A stretch of 64,000 bases of DNA from Arthrobacter_B citreus. Lineage in GTDB: Bacteria; Actinomycetota; Actinomycetes; Actinomycetales; Micrococcaceae. Positions 32,069-41,009 of the stretch are shown piece by piece. The notes under the pieces are model-generated. The model was not told the origin of the DNA and made no database searches. It saw nothing but the letters and a program-made list of their open reading frames with translations. Within the stretch, counting starts at the first letter, position 1. Every line of letters starts with the position of its first letter. The stretch lies in NCBI RefSeq assembly GCF_042429235.1, contig NZ_JBHMBA010000007.1; one strand, written 5' to 3'. A program made the position numbers and the translations under genes.

Positions 32069-33568
32069 CTACTTGTTCGAGCCGGCCGTTTCCGTGCCGA
32101 AGGGCAGGGATTCGACGTCGAGCCTCGGATTTTCATCCTGCGTGGCCACCAGTTCGCGTGCTTCAGCGGCGGTGTCCACACTCGGCATTGAACCGGGCAT
32201 GGGCCGGTTTGCCGATTCCTTCATGATGAAGACGGCCACGGCTCCGACGGCGGAGGTAGCCATCAGCCAGAAGGCCGGCATCATGTCGTTGCCGCTGATA
32301 TTGATCAGTCCCTGCATGATCAGCGGCGCGGTGCCGCCGAAGATCGCCACGGCGAAGTTGTAGGAGATACCCATGGCGCCGTAGCGGCTGGCAGTGGTGA
32401 AAAGCGCCGGAAGCGCCGAGGCCAGGTTGGACACGTACAGCGTCACCGGAACGGCCAGCAGGACCAGGCCCAGCAGCGTGGACCACACCGGTCCCATGCC
32501 GATCAGCAGGAAGGCCGGGAAGGCGAGCACAATGGTGGAGCCGGCACCCATCATCAGGACGGGGCGGCGGCCAATGCGGTCCGACAGCTTTCCGCACAGT
32601 GGAATGCACAGTGCCATCAACACCAGGACCGGGATGGTCAGCAGGGTGCCGTGCAGGGCGTCGTAGCCCTTGGAATCCGTGAGGTAGGACGGCATGTACG
32701 AGGTCAGGGTGTAGCCCACCGTGTTTGCCGCGGAAACCAGGACCATGGCGACGATGATCGGACGCCAGTAGAGGCCGATCATGGCGAAGGTGCCCGGGGG
32801 CGTTGCCGACTCGTCGGGGTTGTCCGACGCCGCGTTTTCCTCCTGCGCGTCCAGGGTTGCCTGGAAGGCCGGAGATTCCTCGATCTTGAGGCGGAAGTAG
32901 ATGGCGACGGCGCCCAGCGGGCCGGCGATGAGGAACGGAATGCGCCAGCCCCAGTCCAGCATGGTCTCCGCGCTCAGGGTCAGCTGCATGATGGAAACCA
33001 CTGCGGCGCCCAGGGCAAAACCCATGTAGCTGCCCAGGTCCAGGATGCTGGAGAGGAAACCGCGGCGCTTGTCCGATGCGTACTCGGTCACGAAGGTGGT
33101 GGCGCCGGCGTACTCACCGCCCGTGGAGAACCCCTGCAGGAGCTTCATCAGGACCAGCAGGACCGGAGCCCACATGCCAATCTGGTCATAGCCTGGCAGC
33201 AGGCCGATCACGAACGTGGAGCCTGCCATCAGCATCAGGGTGACGGCCAGAATTTTCTGGCGGCCCAACCGGTCACCAAGGCGGCCAAAAACAACCCCGC
33301 CGAGCGGACGCGCCAGGAAGGTTGCTGCGAAGACGCCCAGGCTGAAAATCAACTGGGCGGAGGCGTCAGCCTCGGAGAGGAACACGGCACCCATGGTGAC
33401 GGCGAGGTAGCCGTAGACACCAATATCGAACCATTCCATGGTGTTGCCGACGACGGTTCCGCCGACGGCTTTTTTCATCATCGATTTGTCGACGACGTTC
33501 ACATCATCAACCTTCAGGCGCCTGCGGTTCATGATGGGACGGCGCTTGGTGGGTGCATCTTTCGGCAT
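32069..33568 (-). CDS. MHS family MFS transporter (proline/betaine or organic acid:H+ symporter type)
   Basis: A 499-residue 12-segment carrier. The N-terminal GNTMEWFDIGVYGYLA, then ARPLGGVVFGRLGDRLGRQK and LLQGFSTGGEYAGATTFVTEYA, are diagnostic of the metabolite:H+ symporter family that includes ProP, ShiA and KgtP. An insert of ~25 acidic residues (EENAASDNPDESATP) lies in the central loop. The substrate cannot be read from sequence; a compatible solute such as proline or betaine is possible. The MarR gene downstream may be in the same transcript. Confidence 0.9.
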   Translation of the reverse strand: MPKDAPTKRRPIMNRRRLKVDDVNVVDKSMMKKAVGGTVVGNTMEWFDIGVYGYLAVTMGAVFLSEADASAQLIFSLGVFAATFLARPLGGVVFGRLGDRLGRQKILAVTLMLMAGSTFVIGLLPGYDQIGMWAPVLLVLMKLLQGFSTGGEYAGATTFVTEYASDKRRGFLSSILDLGSYMGFALGAAVVSIMQLTLSAETMLDWGWRIPFLIAGPLGAVAIYFRLKIEESPAFQATLDAQEENAASDNPDESATPPGTFAMIGLYWRPIIVAMVLVSAANTVGYTLTSYMPSYLTDSKGYDALHGTLLTIPVLVLMALCIPLCGKLSDRIGRRPVLMMGAGSTIVLAFPAFLLIGMGPVWSTLLGLVLLAVPVTLYVSNLASALPALFTTASRYGAMGISYNFAVAIFGGTAPLIMQGLINISGNDMMPAFWLMATSAVGAVAVFIMKESANRPMPGSMPSVDTAAEARELVATQDENPRLDVESLPFGTETAGSNK

Positions 33569-33817
33569 GTTGGCTTTCTTTCCTAGAAGTCAGCTGCGTG
33601 TATCGGAAGCAACCGGCCGGACGCCAATAGGCGCCGGGCAGACCAACAAGTTTAGGAAAAACGCCACCGCATACCGAATTGCGGAGCTAAATTCAGGCGC
33701 GGCGCGGGTGTTTAGGCCCACGCATAATCCCCGTCAGCATAAGGAATGCGCCCTTATATTGTGAAACACCTCACCGGGGCCCGTTTTGGGGCGGTTTTTT
33801 GGCTAAAACTCCGCCTT

Positions 33818-34597
33818 TCAGCGGCCTGCGGGCACGTCCAAACGCACCGGGACCGGGTACTTCGGAGTGAGGTTGTCGCCCGAGGAAACCCCGCGCAGCC
33901 GGCGCCCCACCCACGGCCCCAAATACTCGCGTGCCCACTGCGCGTCGCGGCGCAGCTGGTCGGCCCGGGTGCGGGCCGGCAGCGCATCCAGCTCCGGCAC
34001 GTCGATGGAATCGGTGCGGCGCAGGACTTCCAGGACCTTCTTGGCTGTCAGCATGTGCCCGGCCGCCGACATGTGCAGCCGGTCCGCGTCCCAGTACCGT
34101 TCGTCCTGGAGTTCCTTCATCCGCCAGTAGTCCACCAGCTCGGCGCCCTGGCGGTCCGCAGCTTCGCGCACCAGTTCGTTGTAGAGGGCGGTCCGCCCCC
34201 GGGTGGCACCAAACACCGGAGCCCGGCCGGAGTCGAATCCGGTGAAGACGAGGACCGCGGCTCCGGAGGCGCGCAGGGTGGCAATACCGGCGTCGTACGC
34301 GTTGACCAGGGCGTCGATGTCCACTTTGGGACGCAGGATGTCGTTGCCGCCGGCGTAAAGGGTGACCAGGGTGGGCTGCAGCGCGACGGCGGCATCCACC
34401 TGCTCGGCGAGGACCTGGTGCAGCTTTTTGCCCCGGATCGCCAGGTTCGCGTATCCCCAGGAATCATCGGCGAGCATCAGCTGCTCTGCCACCCGGTCCG
34501 CCCAGCCCCGGACGCCGTTGGGCCGGGATTCGTCCCAGTCCCCCACGCCTTCGGTAAAGGAATCCCCCAGTGCCACATAACGAGAAGTAAAAGTCAC
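33818..34597 (-). CDS. SGNH/GDSL hydrolase
   Basis: A 259-residue hydrolase of the SGNH fold. Block I ALGDSFTEGVGD supplies the nucleophilic serine, the block III GGND the oxyanion asparagine, and block V DADRLHMSAAGH the catalytic Asp-x-x-His. No signal peptide is visible, so an intracellular esterase or deacylase is likely. I take GTG 34597, just before TFTSRYVALGDS; a TTG at 34612 is also open and neither has a clear ribosome-binding site. It is divergent from the lipid kinase gene. Confidence 0.88.
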   Translation of the reverse strand: MTFTSRYVALGDSFTEGVGDWDESRPNGVRGWADRVAEQLMLADDSWGYANLAIRGKKLHQVLAEQVDAAVALQPTLVTLYAGGNDILRPKVDIDALVNAYDAGIATLRASGAAVLVFTGFDSGRAPVFGATRGRTALYNELVREAADRQGAELVDYWRMKELQDERYWDADRLHMSAAGHMLTAKKVLEVLRRTDSIDVPELDALPARTRADQLRRDAQWAREYLGPWVGRRLRGVSSGDNLTPKYPVPVRLDVPAGR

Positions 34598-34771
34598 TCC
34601 CACAGGGTACAAGTTGATCCGGCAGTGTCCGCATCCGCCAACGCCGGGGGCCGGGGCGGATTAGACTCTGAAGCAAACCCGAAGCTCTCCCCCGCATCAA
34701 GAAGCCGCATCAGGCAATTCAGCATGCACAGCAGTTCCGCACAGCCAAGCCGCCGCCGTTCAAAGGACACC

Positions 34772-35731
34772 ATGCCTACCTCAGCCGCAGGAACGCGCCA
34801 GCGCGTCGCCGTCATCATGAACCCGACCAAGAAAACGGATGTGGACATCCGCGCCCTGGTTGGCCGCATCTGCCGCGACCAGGACTGGGAAGAGCCCCTG
34901 TGGCTGGAAACCACCAAGGAGGACCCCGGCCGCGGAATGGCCCGCGAGGCCATCGGCGCCGGAGTGGATCTGGTCATCGCCGCCGGCGGCGACGGCACCG
35001 TGCGCTGCGTGGCCGCCGAACTGGCAGGCACCGACACTCCCCTGGGCCTGCTGCCCCTTGGCACCGGAAACCTGCTGGCCCGTAACCTGGACATCGCCGT
35101 CGACGACCCGGAGGCAGCGGTCACCGCCGCCCTGACCGGAGCCGACCGGCGCATCGACGTCGTTCACGTAACCCTTGACCGCGCCTTGGAGGGTGACGTC
35201 TTCCTGGTCATGGCCGGGCTCGGCTACGACGCGGCCCTGATGGGTGACACGAACGACACCTTGAAGGACCGGGTCGGCTGGCTGGCCTATGTGGATGCCG
35301 GAATCCGGAACCTTCCCGGCAAGCCGGTCAAGAGCACCATCCGGTTGGACGGCGGCAAGGAGATTTCCGGCCATCCGCGCAGCGTCATGGGAGGAAACTG
35401 CGGAAAGATCATGGGTGGCCTGGAGATTTTCCCCGGTGCGCGCATCGATGACGGACTCCTGGACATCATGACCATGGCACCCCGGGGGCGGTTCGGTTGG
35501 CTCGGTGTCGTGGCAGGGCTGCTGCGGCGCGGCAAGGGAAGCACCTCGGTGGACTATTTCCAGTGCAAGGAAGCCGAGATCTTCACCGAGGTTCCGCAGG
35601 AATTCGAGGTTGACGGCGATCACCTGGGCAAGGCATCCCACGTGGCATTCCGGGTGGACCCCAGTGCCCTTCGGGTCCGGATGCCCCATGGGAAGAAAGA
35701 CCCGGCGATCCTGACGGATCCCCGGGTCTAG
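34772..35731 (+). CDS. Diacylglycerol kinase family lipid kinase
   Basis: A 319-residue kinase of the DAGK/sphingosine-kinase (YegS/DgkB) group. The ATP-binding motif GGDGTVR near residue 73 and LPLGTGNLLARNL near 95 are hallmarks; later blocks include AGLGYDAALMGDT and EVDGDHLG. It probably phosphorylates diacylglycerol or a related membrane lipid. The ATG at 34772 has an AAAGGA ribosome-binding site. The reading frame remains open for a further ~1 kb upstream only because it is antisense to the GC-rich SGNH hydrolase gene. Confidence 0.92.
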   Translation: MPTSAAGTRQRVAVIMNPTKKTDVDIRALVGRICRDQDWEEPLWLETTKEDPGRGMAREAIGAGVDLVIAAGGDGTVRCVAAELAGTDTPLGLLPLGTGNLLARNLDIAVDDPEAAVTAALTGADRRIDVVHVTLDRALEGDVFLVMAGLGYDAALMGDTNDTLKDRVGWLAYVDAGIRNLPGKPVKSTIRLDGGKEISGHPRSVMGGNCGKIMGGLEIFPGARIDDGLLDIMTMAPRGRFGWLGVVAGLLRRGKGSTSVDYFQCKEAEIFTEVPQEFEVDGDHLGKASHVAFRVDPSALRVRMPHGKKDPAILTDPRV

Positions 35732-35754
35732 GAACAGGCTTCCCGGCGCCTGGG

Positions 35755-36510
35755 CTAGATGCCCAGCCAGACGGCGGGATCCTGGTATTCGCCGTTGATG
35801 ATCACTTCAAAGTGCAGGTGCGGACCGGTGGAATTGCCGGTGCTGCCAATTGCGCCGATCACGGTGTTGAGGTCCACCTGCTGTCCCACCTCAACGTGGA
35901 TCTCGCTCAGGTGGTTGTAGGTGGTTTCGGTGCCGTTTCCGTGGTCCACCACGATCCGCAGACCGCCGTACTGGTGGTACTCGGCGTAGGTCACCGTGCC
36001 GGCGGCGGCAGCCTTCACCGGGGTGCCCGTGACAGCGCCAAAGTCGATGCCATTGTGGAATTCCAGTGCACCGTTGGCCAGAAGCGGATTTTCGCGCCAG
36101 CCGAAAGGCGACGTTACCCGCAGCTCGTCCAAGGGCACTGATGGCGGGGCCGGCTCGGGCTCGGGCTCCGGCTGCGGCGGCACGTCCACCGGTGTTGTGG
36201 AGCCCTGTCCGTCCGAGGGTTCTGCCGCAGCGGGCTCTTCGGCTGGCAGCTCCGACACCACTGTGGTGCGCTGGAGCCCCGGCTCATGCGCTGATTGTGC
36301 CGTTCCCACCACGGCCGATCCCACCACCAATGCGGCTGCGGCGCCCATGGCGCAGGTGCTCCGCCCGGGAGCGGCAAACCACCGCAGGTTCAGCGACAGT
36401 GACTTTGCCGCCGGGGAAAGCTGGGCCGGCCAGTATTTCCGAACCGCCGAAGCAACGTGTTTACCCGGCGGTCGGTTATCCGTGGCCCAGCTCAGGACCA
36501 GCTTCCGCAA
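35755..36510 (-). CDS. M23 family peptidoglycan endopeptidase
   Basis: A 251-residue LytM-type metallopeptidase. A basic N-terminus precedes one hydrophobic segment (residues ~53-75), then a Pro/Glu-rich linker and a C-terminal M23 domain with the zinc ligands in EFHNGIDFG and HLHFEVIING. It should cut peptidoglycan cross-links outside the membrane. The only in-frame standard start is TTG 36510, with weak ACGGAA spacing. The frame continues upstream to an ATT preceded by AGAGGTG, and an ATG in another frame at 36556 opens a 26-codon ORF that overlaps the start, so the true beginning is uncertain. Confidence 0.85.
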   Translation of the reverse strand: MRKLVLSWATDNRPPGKHVASAVRKYWPAQLSPAAKSLSLNLRWFAAPGRSTCAMGAAAALVVGSAVVGTAQSAHEPGLQRTTVVSELPAEEPAAAEPSDGQGSTTPVDVPPQPEPEPEPAPPSVPLDELRVTSPFGWRENPLLANGALEFHNGIDFGAVTGTPVKAAAAGTVTYAEYHQYGGLRIVVDHGNGTETTYNHLSEIHVEVGQQVDLNTVIGAIGSTGNSTGPHLHFEVIINGEYQDPAVWLGI

Positions 36511-36742
36511 TTCCGTCAGATAACGCAGGTTCTCCGTGGTTTTCTTCGTAATCCATCACCTCTGTGCAATGTTCGGCAAAGGGGCAGGTAACAAGAAACA
36601 AAGTGGGTAAGAACACGGAGCGATGCTTCCGCAAAAGAGATCACGGAGCAGCACTCCGTCTCCTCAATTTTACGGGGTGGGGCCTGCGGACCGGAAAGGA
36701 TTGTGAGCAATTACCACTGGCCCGGCGGCGGCCGTCACATCC

Positions 36743-37801
36743 CTAGAATTCGGCCCGCCCGCTGCGCCAGTAGCCCATGAAGGCCACCTGCTTGCGGTCG
36801 ATGCCGGCTTCCGTCACCAGGTACCGGCGCAGTCCCCGCACCACTGCTGCTTCACCGGCAATCCAGGCATAGAACGGCAGGGCGCCGGAAGGGGCGTGCG
36901 GGTTGGGGGTGGCCTGCACCGCGGCTTCGGTCAGCCGCTGCGGTGTCTCCCACAGGATGGCCTCGTCAACGTTGACATCTTCGATGACCGGACGCGGGGG
37001 CACCGGCGCTCCGTCCACTGAAGCCCAGCCTGGAAGAGCAACAGCTTCCCGCACGGATGCTTCGAGGAGTTCCCCGTGGGGACGGTCGCCGCGGGGCAGC
37101 CAGGACACGCGGACTGAGGATTCCGTGGAGACCGGAAGTACGTCAGTGGCCGCCGGAACCTCCAGCAGGGCATGGCCGGTGACGTCCGCCGGCAGCGATT
37201 CCAGGATGGCGGTAATGGCCGGAACAGCTGTTTCATCACCGGCCAGCAGGACGTGCCGGGCCATGCCCGGACGCCACTCAATGCCGCCGTAGCTTTCCGC
37301 TGTGACGCAGTGGGCGGCGTTTGGTCCAATAATGCTGACCCGGTCACCGGGCTGTGCCGCCGCGGCCCAGCTGGAGGCCGGACCGCCCTTGCCCGCTTCG
37401 TCAAAATGCAGGACGAAGTCGACGTCGATTTCCGGCTCCGCTCCTCCGCAGCGTGCGGAGCGGACGGTGTAGGTGCGCATGGAACCGCGCACGCCGGCGT
37501 CCAGCTGCAGCCAGTTGCGGTACCAGGCGGTGTCGCTGCAATCGAACTGCGGCATCGGCAGCGCCCGGCCGTCGGCGTCGACCGACGGCACCACGACTTT
37601 GATGCGCAGGTCGTGGGTCTGGCCCTGTACGCCGAACTCCGCCAGGCAGGAGCCGGCGAAGGTGATCCGCTGGAAGTTTCCGCTGAGCCGCTGCACGCGC
37701 TTCACTTCCACCTCGAAGCACATGACCGCCCCGGCGCTGGAGGCACGGCGTGCCTGGCGGGGAGCGGCGGTTGCTCCGTTGCGGGTGCGGACCTGCGTCA
37801 T
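36743..37801 (-). CDS. Siderophore-interacting protein (FAD-dependent ferric reductase)
   Basis: A 352-residue flavoprotein of the SIP/ViuB family. The N-terminal ~150 residues form the FAD-binding barrel (RITFAGSCLAEF, RTYTVRSARC) and the C-terminal half a reductase-like NAD(P)H-binding domain (ARHVLLAGDETAVPAITAILE, PFYAWIAGEAAVVRGLRRYL, YWRSGRAE at the end). It releases iron from imported ferric siderophores by reduction in the cytoplasm. Start overlaps the ATPase gene by 4 bp, making it the last gene of the iron operon. Confidence 0.93.
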   Translation of the reverse strand: MTQVRTRNGATAAPRQARRASSAGAVMCFEVEVKRVQRLSGNFQRITFAGSCLAEFGVQGQTHDLRIKVVVPSVDADGRALPMPQFDCSDTAWYRNWLQLDAGVRGSMRTYTVRSARCGGAEPEIDVDFVLHFDEAGKGGPASSWAAAAQPGDRVSIIGPNAAHCVTAESYGGIEWRPGMARHVLLAGDETAVPAITAILESLPADVTGHALLEVPAATDVLPVSTESSVRVSWLPRGDRPHGELLEASVREAVALPGWASVDGAPVPPRPVIEDVNVDEAILWETPQRLTEAAVQATPNPHAPSGALPFYAWIAGEAAVVRGLRRYLVTEAGIDRKQVAFMGYWRSGRAEF

Positions 37802-38754
37802 GATGCTGCCTCCAGGCGGTTCGTGATGGTTGATGCGGTGCGGGTGATGTCCTGCGGATTGGGCAGGTAGCCCACCGCTGCGGCGTCCTTCGCTGACGCG
37901 TCCTTCGGTAAGTCGTCCTGCTTCGGTCCGGCCGAGTGGTGGCGCCCCAGCGGAACCACCATGGGGGTTCCGGCCACGGGATCGCTGATAACGCGTGATT
38001 CCAGTCCGAAAACGTCACGGACGAGGTCCTCGGTGACGACGTCGTCCGGTGCGCCCTGAGCCGCGATGGCTCCGGCTTTCATTGCGATCAGGTGGTCCGC
38101 ATACCGTGCGGCCAGGTTCAGGTCATGCAGGACGATCGCCACGGTGGTGCCGTTCCGGCGGTTGAGGTCGGTGACCAGGTCCAGCACCTCAATCTGGTGC
38201 GTGAGGTCAAGGAACGTGGTCGGTTCGTCCAGGAGCAGGATCTCCGTTTCCTGGGCCAGCGCCATGGCAATCCACACGCGCTGCCGCTGGCCGCCGGAGA
38301 GTTCATCGACGTTCCGGTCCGCCAGGTCCAGCGTACCCGTGGCTTCCAGTGCAGAGGCGACGGCGTCGTCGTCGGCCGGTGTCCACTGGCGGAACCAGCC
38401 CTGGTGCGGGTAGCGGCCCCGGCCCACGAGGTCCGCAACGGTGATCCCGTCGGGGGCCGTGGGAGTCTGCGGCAGCAGCCCCAGGATCCGCGCAACTTCG
38501 CGTGCGGGACGGGAATGGATGTCCTTGCCGCCAAGCAGCACCGTTCCGCCGGCGGGCTTGAGCAGCCGTGACAGACCGCGGAGCAGGGTCGATTTGCCGC
38601 AGGCATTGGCGCCGACAATCACAGTGATCCGGCCCGCCGGCAGCGTGACGGACAGCCCGTCAACCACGGTGCGGTCACCGTAGGAAAGCACCAGGTCCTG
38701 CGCGCTCAGGGTGGGCAGTTCCTGCTCACCGGATGGATTCTGGGGGTTTCCCAT
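37798..38754 (-). CDS. Ferric siderophore ABC transporter ATPase (FepC-like)
   Basis: A 318-residue ATPase with Walker A GANACGKST near residue 52, signature LSGGQRQRVWIAMALAQ near 153 and Walker B ILLLDEPTTFLDL near 173. The order and sequence match FepC/FecE-type subunits that power ferric siderophore import. It begins 1 nt after the stop of the permease gene and ends inside the SIP gene. The C-terminal ~45 residues beyond the family core are polar and alanine-rich. Confidence 0.94.
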   Translation of the reverse strand: MGNPQNPSGEQELPTLSAQDLVLSYGDRTVVDGLSVTLPAGRITVIVGANACGKSTLLRGLSRLLKPAGGTVLLGGKDIHSRPAREVARILGLLPQTPTAPDGITVADLVGRGRYPHQGWFRQWTPADDDAVASALEATGTLDLADRNVDELSGGQRQRVWIAMALAQETEILLLDEPTTFLDLTHQIEVLDLVTDLNRRNGTTVAIVLHDLNLAARYADHLIAMKAGAIAAQGAPDDVVTEDLVRDVFGLESRVISDPVAGTPMVVPLGRHHSAGPKQDDLPKDASAKDAAAVGYLPNPQDITRTASTITNRLEAAS

Positions 38755-38755
38755 T

Positions 38756-39805
38756 TCAGCCTCCTCGGCCTACACGGTTGGAAGTGACCAGCAGCCACAG
38801 CAGGAACGGAGCGCCCAGCGCGCCGGTCACCACGCCCACGGGAAGTGAAACGCCGGGCACCAGGTTGGAGCCGGCAAAGTCGGCGGCCAGCACGATCACG
38901 GACCCCACCAGCGCCGATGCCGCCAGGGAGTGGCGTCCGCCGAGCAGCCGGCGGGCGATGGGACCGGAGAGGAAGGCGATGAACGATACGGGACCGGCGG
39001 CAGCGGTGGCGACGGCGGCCAGGGCGACGCCGGTGATGAGCAGCCCCAGCCGGCTTGCCTCCACGTGCAGGCCAAGGCCGGCAGCGGTGTCGTCTCCGAG
39101 TTCCAGTCCGCGCAGCCGCCGTGCCAGCACAGCCGTGGCCGGCAGCAGGATCAGCAGGCCGATGGCCAGGGCACCGGCCCGGTCCCAGCTGGCGGAGTTC
39201 AGGGACCCGTTCAGCCACACCAGTGCCTGGGATGCCGTGCGGACGTCGGTGCGGGTCATCAGGAACATGACGACGGCCTGCATCACTGCTGCAAAGCCGA
39301 TCCCGACAAGGATCAGCCGGTAGCCCGCAGCTCCGCCACGGCGGGACAGCAGGTAAATGGCCAGTGCCACCCCCAGTGCGCCCACCAGGGCCGCCAGGGA
39401 AACAGTGGTTCCGGTTGCTCCAAAGACCACGATGCCCACCACTGCGCTGGCGCTGGCGCCATAGCTGATGCCAATGATGTCCGGGCTGGCCAGCGGGTTG
39501 CGCAGCATGGTCTGGAAGACACTGCCGGCGATCCCGAGCGCGGCACCGACCATGGTCCCGATCACGGCCCGCGGCAGCTTGCTTTCCATCACGATGTAGG
39601 TGGCGCCGGGGATCTGCTCCCCGCCGAGGATGCGGAAAAAGTCCGGAATGGTCACGGTGTAGGTGCCCAGCAGGACGCTGACGGCAAAAAGGACGGCGAC
39701 GGCGCCGGCAAGGGCCGCCGTGACCGCGCAAATCCGGCGGGCGGACCTCCGGCGGGCGGAATTGACGACAGCGGCACCCACGGGCCTCTCCAGCAAGGCG
39801 CTCAC
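38756..39805 (-). CDS. Ferric siderophore ABC transporter permease (FecCD family, second)
   Basis: A 349-residue permease with about nine to ten membrane segments and the FecCD motifs LRNPLASPDIIGISYGAS, GPVSFIAFLSGPIARRL and PVGVVTGALGAPFLLWLL. It uses GTG 39805, overlapping the TGA of the first permease by 4 bp (GTGA); the frame remains open upstream but reads as arginine-rich shadow sequence. It forms a heterodimer with the upstream permease. Confidence 0.93.
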   Translation of the reverse strand: MSALLERPVGAAVVNSARRRSARRICAVTAALAGAVAVLFAVSVLLGTYTVTIPDFFRILGGEQIPGATYIVMESKLPRAVIGTMVGAALGIAGSVFQTMLRNPLASPDIIGISYGASASAVVGIVVFGATGTTVSLAALVGALGVALAIYLLSRRGGAAGYRLILVGIGFAAVMQAVVMFLMTRTDVRTASQALVWLNGSLNSASWDRAGALAIGLLILLPATAVLARRLRGLELGDDTAAGLGLHVEASRLGLLITGVALAAVATAAAGPVSFIAFLSGPIARRLLGGRHSLAASALVGSVIVLAADFAGSNLVPGVSLPVGVVTGALGAPFLLWLLVTSNRVGRGG

Positions 39806-40887
39806 AGCTGGGCCGGCTTCCGGCGCCGGACCAGCCAGATAAAGACAGGTGCGCCGATAACCGCGGTCATGACGCCCACGGGGATTTCTGCCGGCGGCAG
39901 GGCGAGCCGGCCGGCGGTATCCGCGACGATCAGCAGGATGGGGGCCAGGACCATCGAGAAGGGGAGGATCCACCGGTAGTCGGGTCCGGTCAGGGAACGG
40001 ACCATGTGCGGAATGACCAGACCGACAAAGCCGATGGGCCCGGCCGCGGCTGTGGCAGCGCCGCAGAGCAGGACCACGCCCAGCGCGGTGATGCCCCGGT
40101 TGAGGCCCACCCGCTGGCCAAGGCCCCGGGCCAGGTCATCTCCCAGCGACAGGCCGTTGAGGGCCCGGCCGGCACCGAGCGTGATGACGGCTCCGACCGC
40201 CAGGAACGGCAGCACGGCCGTGATCACATCCCAGCCGCGGCCGGCCACGCTGCCCACCTGCCAGAAGCGGAAGACGTCGAAGGTCTGCTGGTTGGAGACC
40301 AGCAGGGCACTCATCATGGAACTGAGGCCGGCGGACAGTGCGGCCCCGGCCAGCGCAAGCTTCACCGGGGTGGCGCCTTCCCTGCCCAGGCTGGCGACGC
40401 TGTAGACGAGGACCGCAGCCAGGGCCGCACCGGCCAGTGCAAACCAGATGTACCCGATGAAGCTGGCCACGCCGAAGCCGTAGATGCCAAGGACGACAAA
40501 GAATGATGCACCGGCATTAACGCCGAGGATCCCGGGGTCCGCCAGCGGGTTCCGGGCCACGCCCTGCATCGCGGCGCCGGCCAGGCCCAGCGCGGCGCCG
40601 GCCAGCAGCCCCAGGACGGTGCGGGGGATGCGCGACGCCACCACTGCGTGGTCTCCGTTGGCGGGATCGAACGCAGTCAGCGCCTCAAAGACAGTCTCCA
40701 GGGGCAGCGCCCGCGCGCCCAGCGCAACGGAAGCCAGGCAGGCCACCGCCAGGACGGCAAGGGAGGCTGCCAAGATGGCGGTCCGGACGGCCGGTCGGAC
40801 CACTGGACGGCGCCCGGCTGAGGGGGCCGCCGCCCGCACCGCAGGCTCTGTTTGGGGTGCCGCCGAGTGGCTGACGTTCACGCCCAC
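39802..40887 (-). CDS. Ferric siderophore ABC transporter permease (FecCD family, first)
   Basis: A 361-residue permease and the first gene of the operon. A basic N-terminus is followed by ~9 segments and the motifs ARNPLADPGILGVNAGAS, GPIGFVGLVIPHMVR and PVGVMTAVIGAPVFIWLV. GTG 40887 has AAGGAGG 7 nt upstream. The ribosome-binding site abuts a perfect inverted repeat and an IdeR-type iron box lies just beyond, so transcription should be shut off by iron. No substrate-binding protein gene is in this operon. Confidence 0.94.
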   Translation of the reverse strand: MGVNVSHSAAPQTEPAVRAAAPSAGRRPVVRPAVRTAILAASLAVLAVACLASVALGARALPLETVFEALTAFDPANGDHAVVASRIPRTVLGLLAGAALGLAGAAMQGVARNPLADPGILGVNAGASFFVVLGIYGFGVASFIGYIWFALAGAALAAVLVYSVASLGREGATPVKLALAGAALSAGLSSMMSALLVSNQQTFDVFRFWQVGSVAGRGWDVITAVLPFLAVGAVITLGAGRALNGLSLGDDLARGLGQRVGLNRGITALGVVLLCGAATAAAGPIGFVGLVIPHMVRSLTGPDYRWILPFSMVLAPILLIVADTAGRLALPPAEIPVGVMTAVIGAPVFIWLVRRRKPAQL

Positions 40888-40898
40888 GGCCGCACCTC

Positions 40899-40920
40899 CT
40901 TAAGATCGAATAATCTTAAG
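40899..40920. promoter_or_regulatory. Perfect 8-bp inverted repeat next to the iron box
   Basis: CTTAAGAT and ATCTTAAG flank a 6-nt spacer. On the minus strand the second arm runs into the AAGGAGG of the first permease gene, so in mRNA the hairpin would partly cover the ribosome-binding site. It may alternatively be a second operator. The structure is visible; its role is inferred. Confidence 0.5.
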
Positions 40921-40934
40921 TAAGGCTAACCTAC
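40916..40934. promoter_or_regulatory. IdeR/DtxR iron box of siderophore uptake operon
   Basis: The 19-mer TTAAGTAAGGCTAACCTAC agrees with the DtxR/IdeR consensus TTAGGTTAGGCTAACCTAA at 16 of 19 positions. It lies 29-47 bp upstream of the first permease start, a normal repressor position. With ferrous iron bound, IdeR/DtxR would block this promoter. Confidence 0.88.
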
Positions 40935-40971
40935 CGTGCGGGTGCTTAAGAAACACTTCTGTGCCCTATTA

Positions 40972-41002
40972 CCCCGCCGGACGGAAAATCTGTCCGGCGG
41001 GG
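40972..41002. terminator. Hairpin terminator after GST-like gene
   Basis: CCCCGCCGGAC and GTCCGGCGGGG form an 11-bp perfect stem around a 9-nt loop, 7 bp beyond the stop of the minus-strand gene that starts at 42068. Confidence 0.75.
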
Positions 41003-41009
41003 CAGGGAA

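Noticed and set aside
33746..34771. Long open frame in front of the lipid kinase gene
   Set aside because: It is antisense to the SGNH hydrolase and has composition typical of GC-rich shadow frames; the kinase has its own ribosome-binding site at 34772.
36511..36742. Possible c-di-AMP (ydaO) riboswitch before the M23 peptidase gene
   Set aside because: Such riboswitches often precede cell-wall hydrolase genes in actinobacteria, but I could not find the conserved core sequences.
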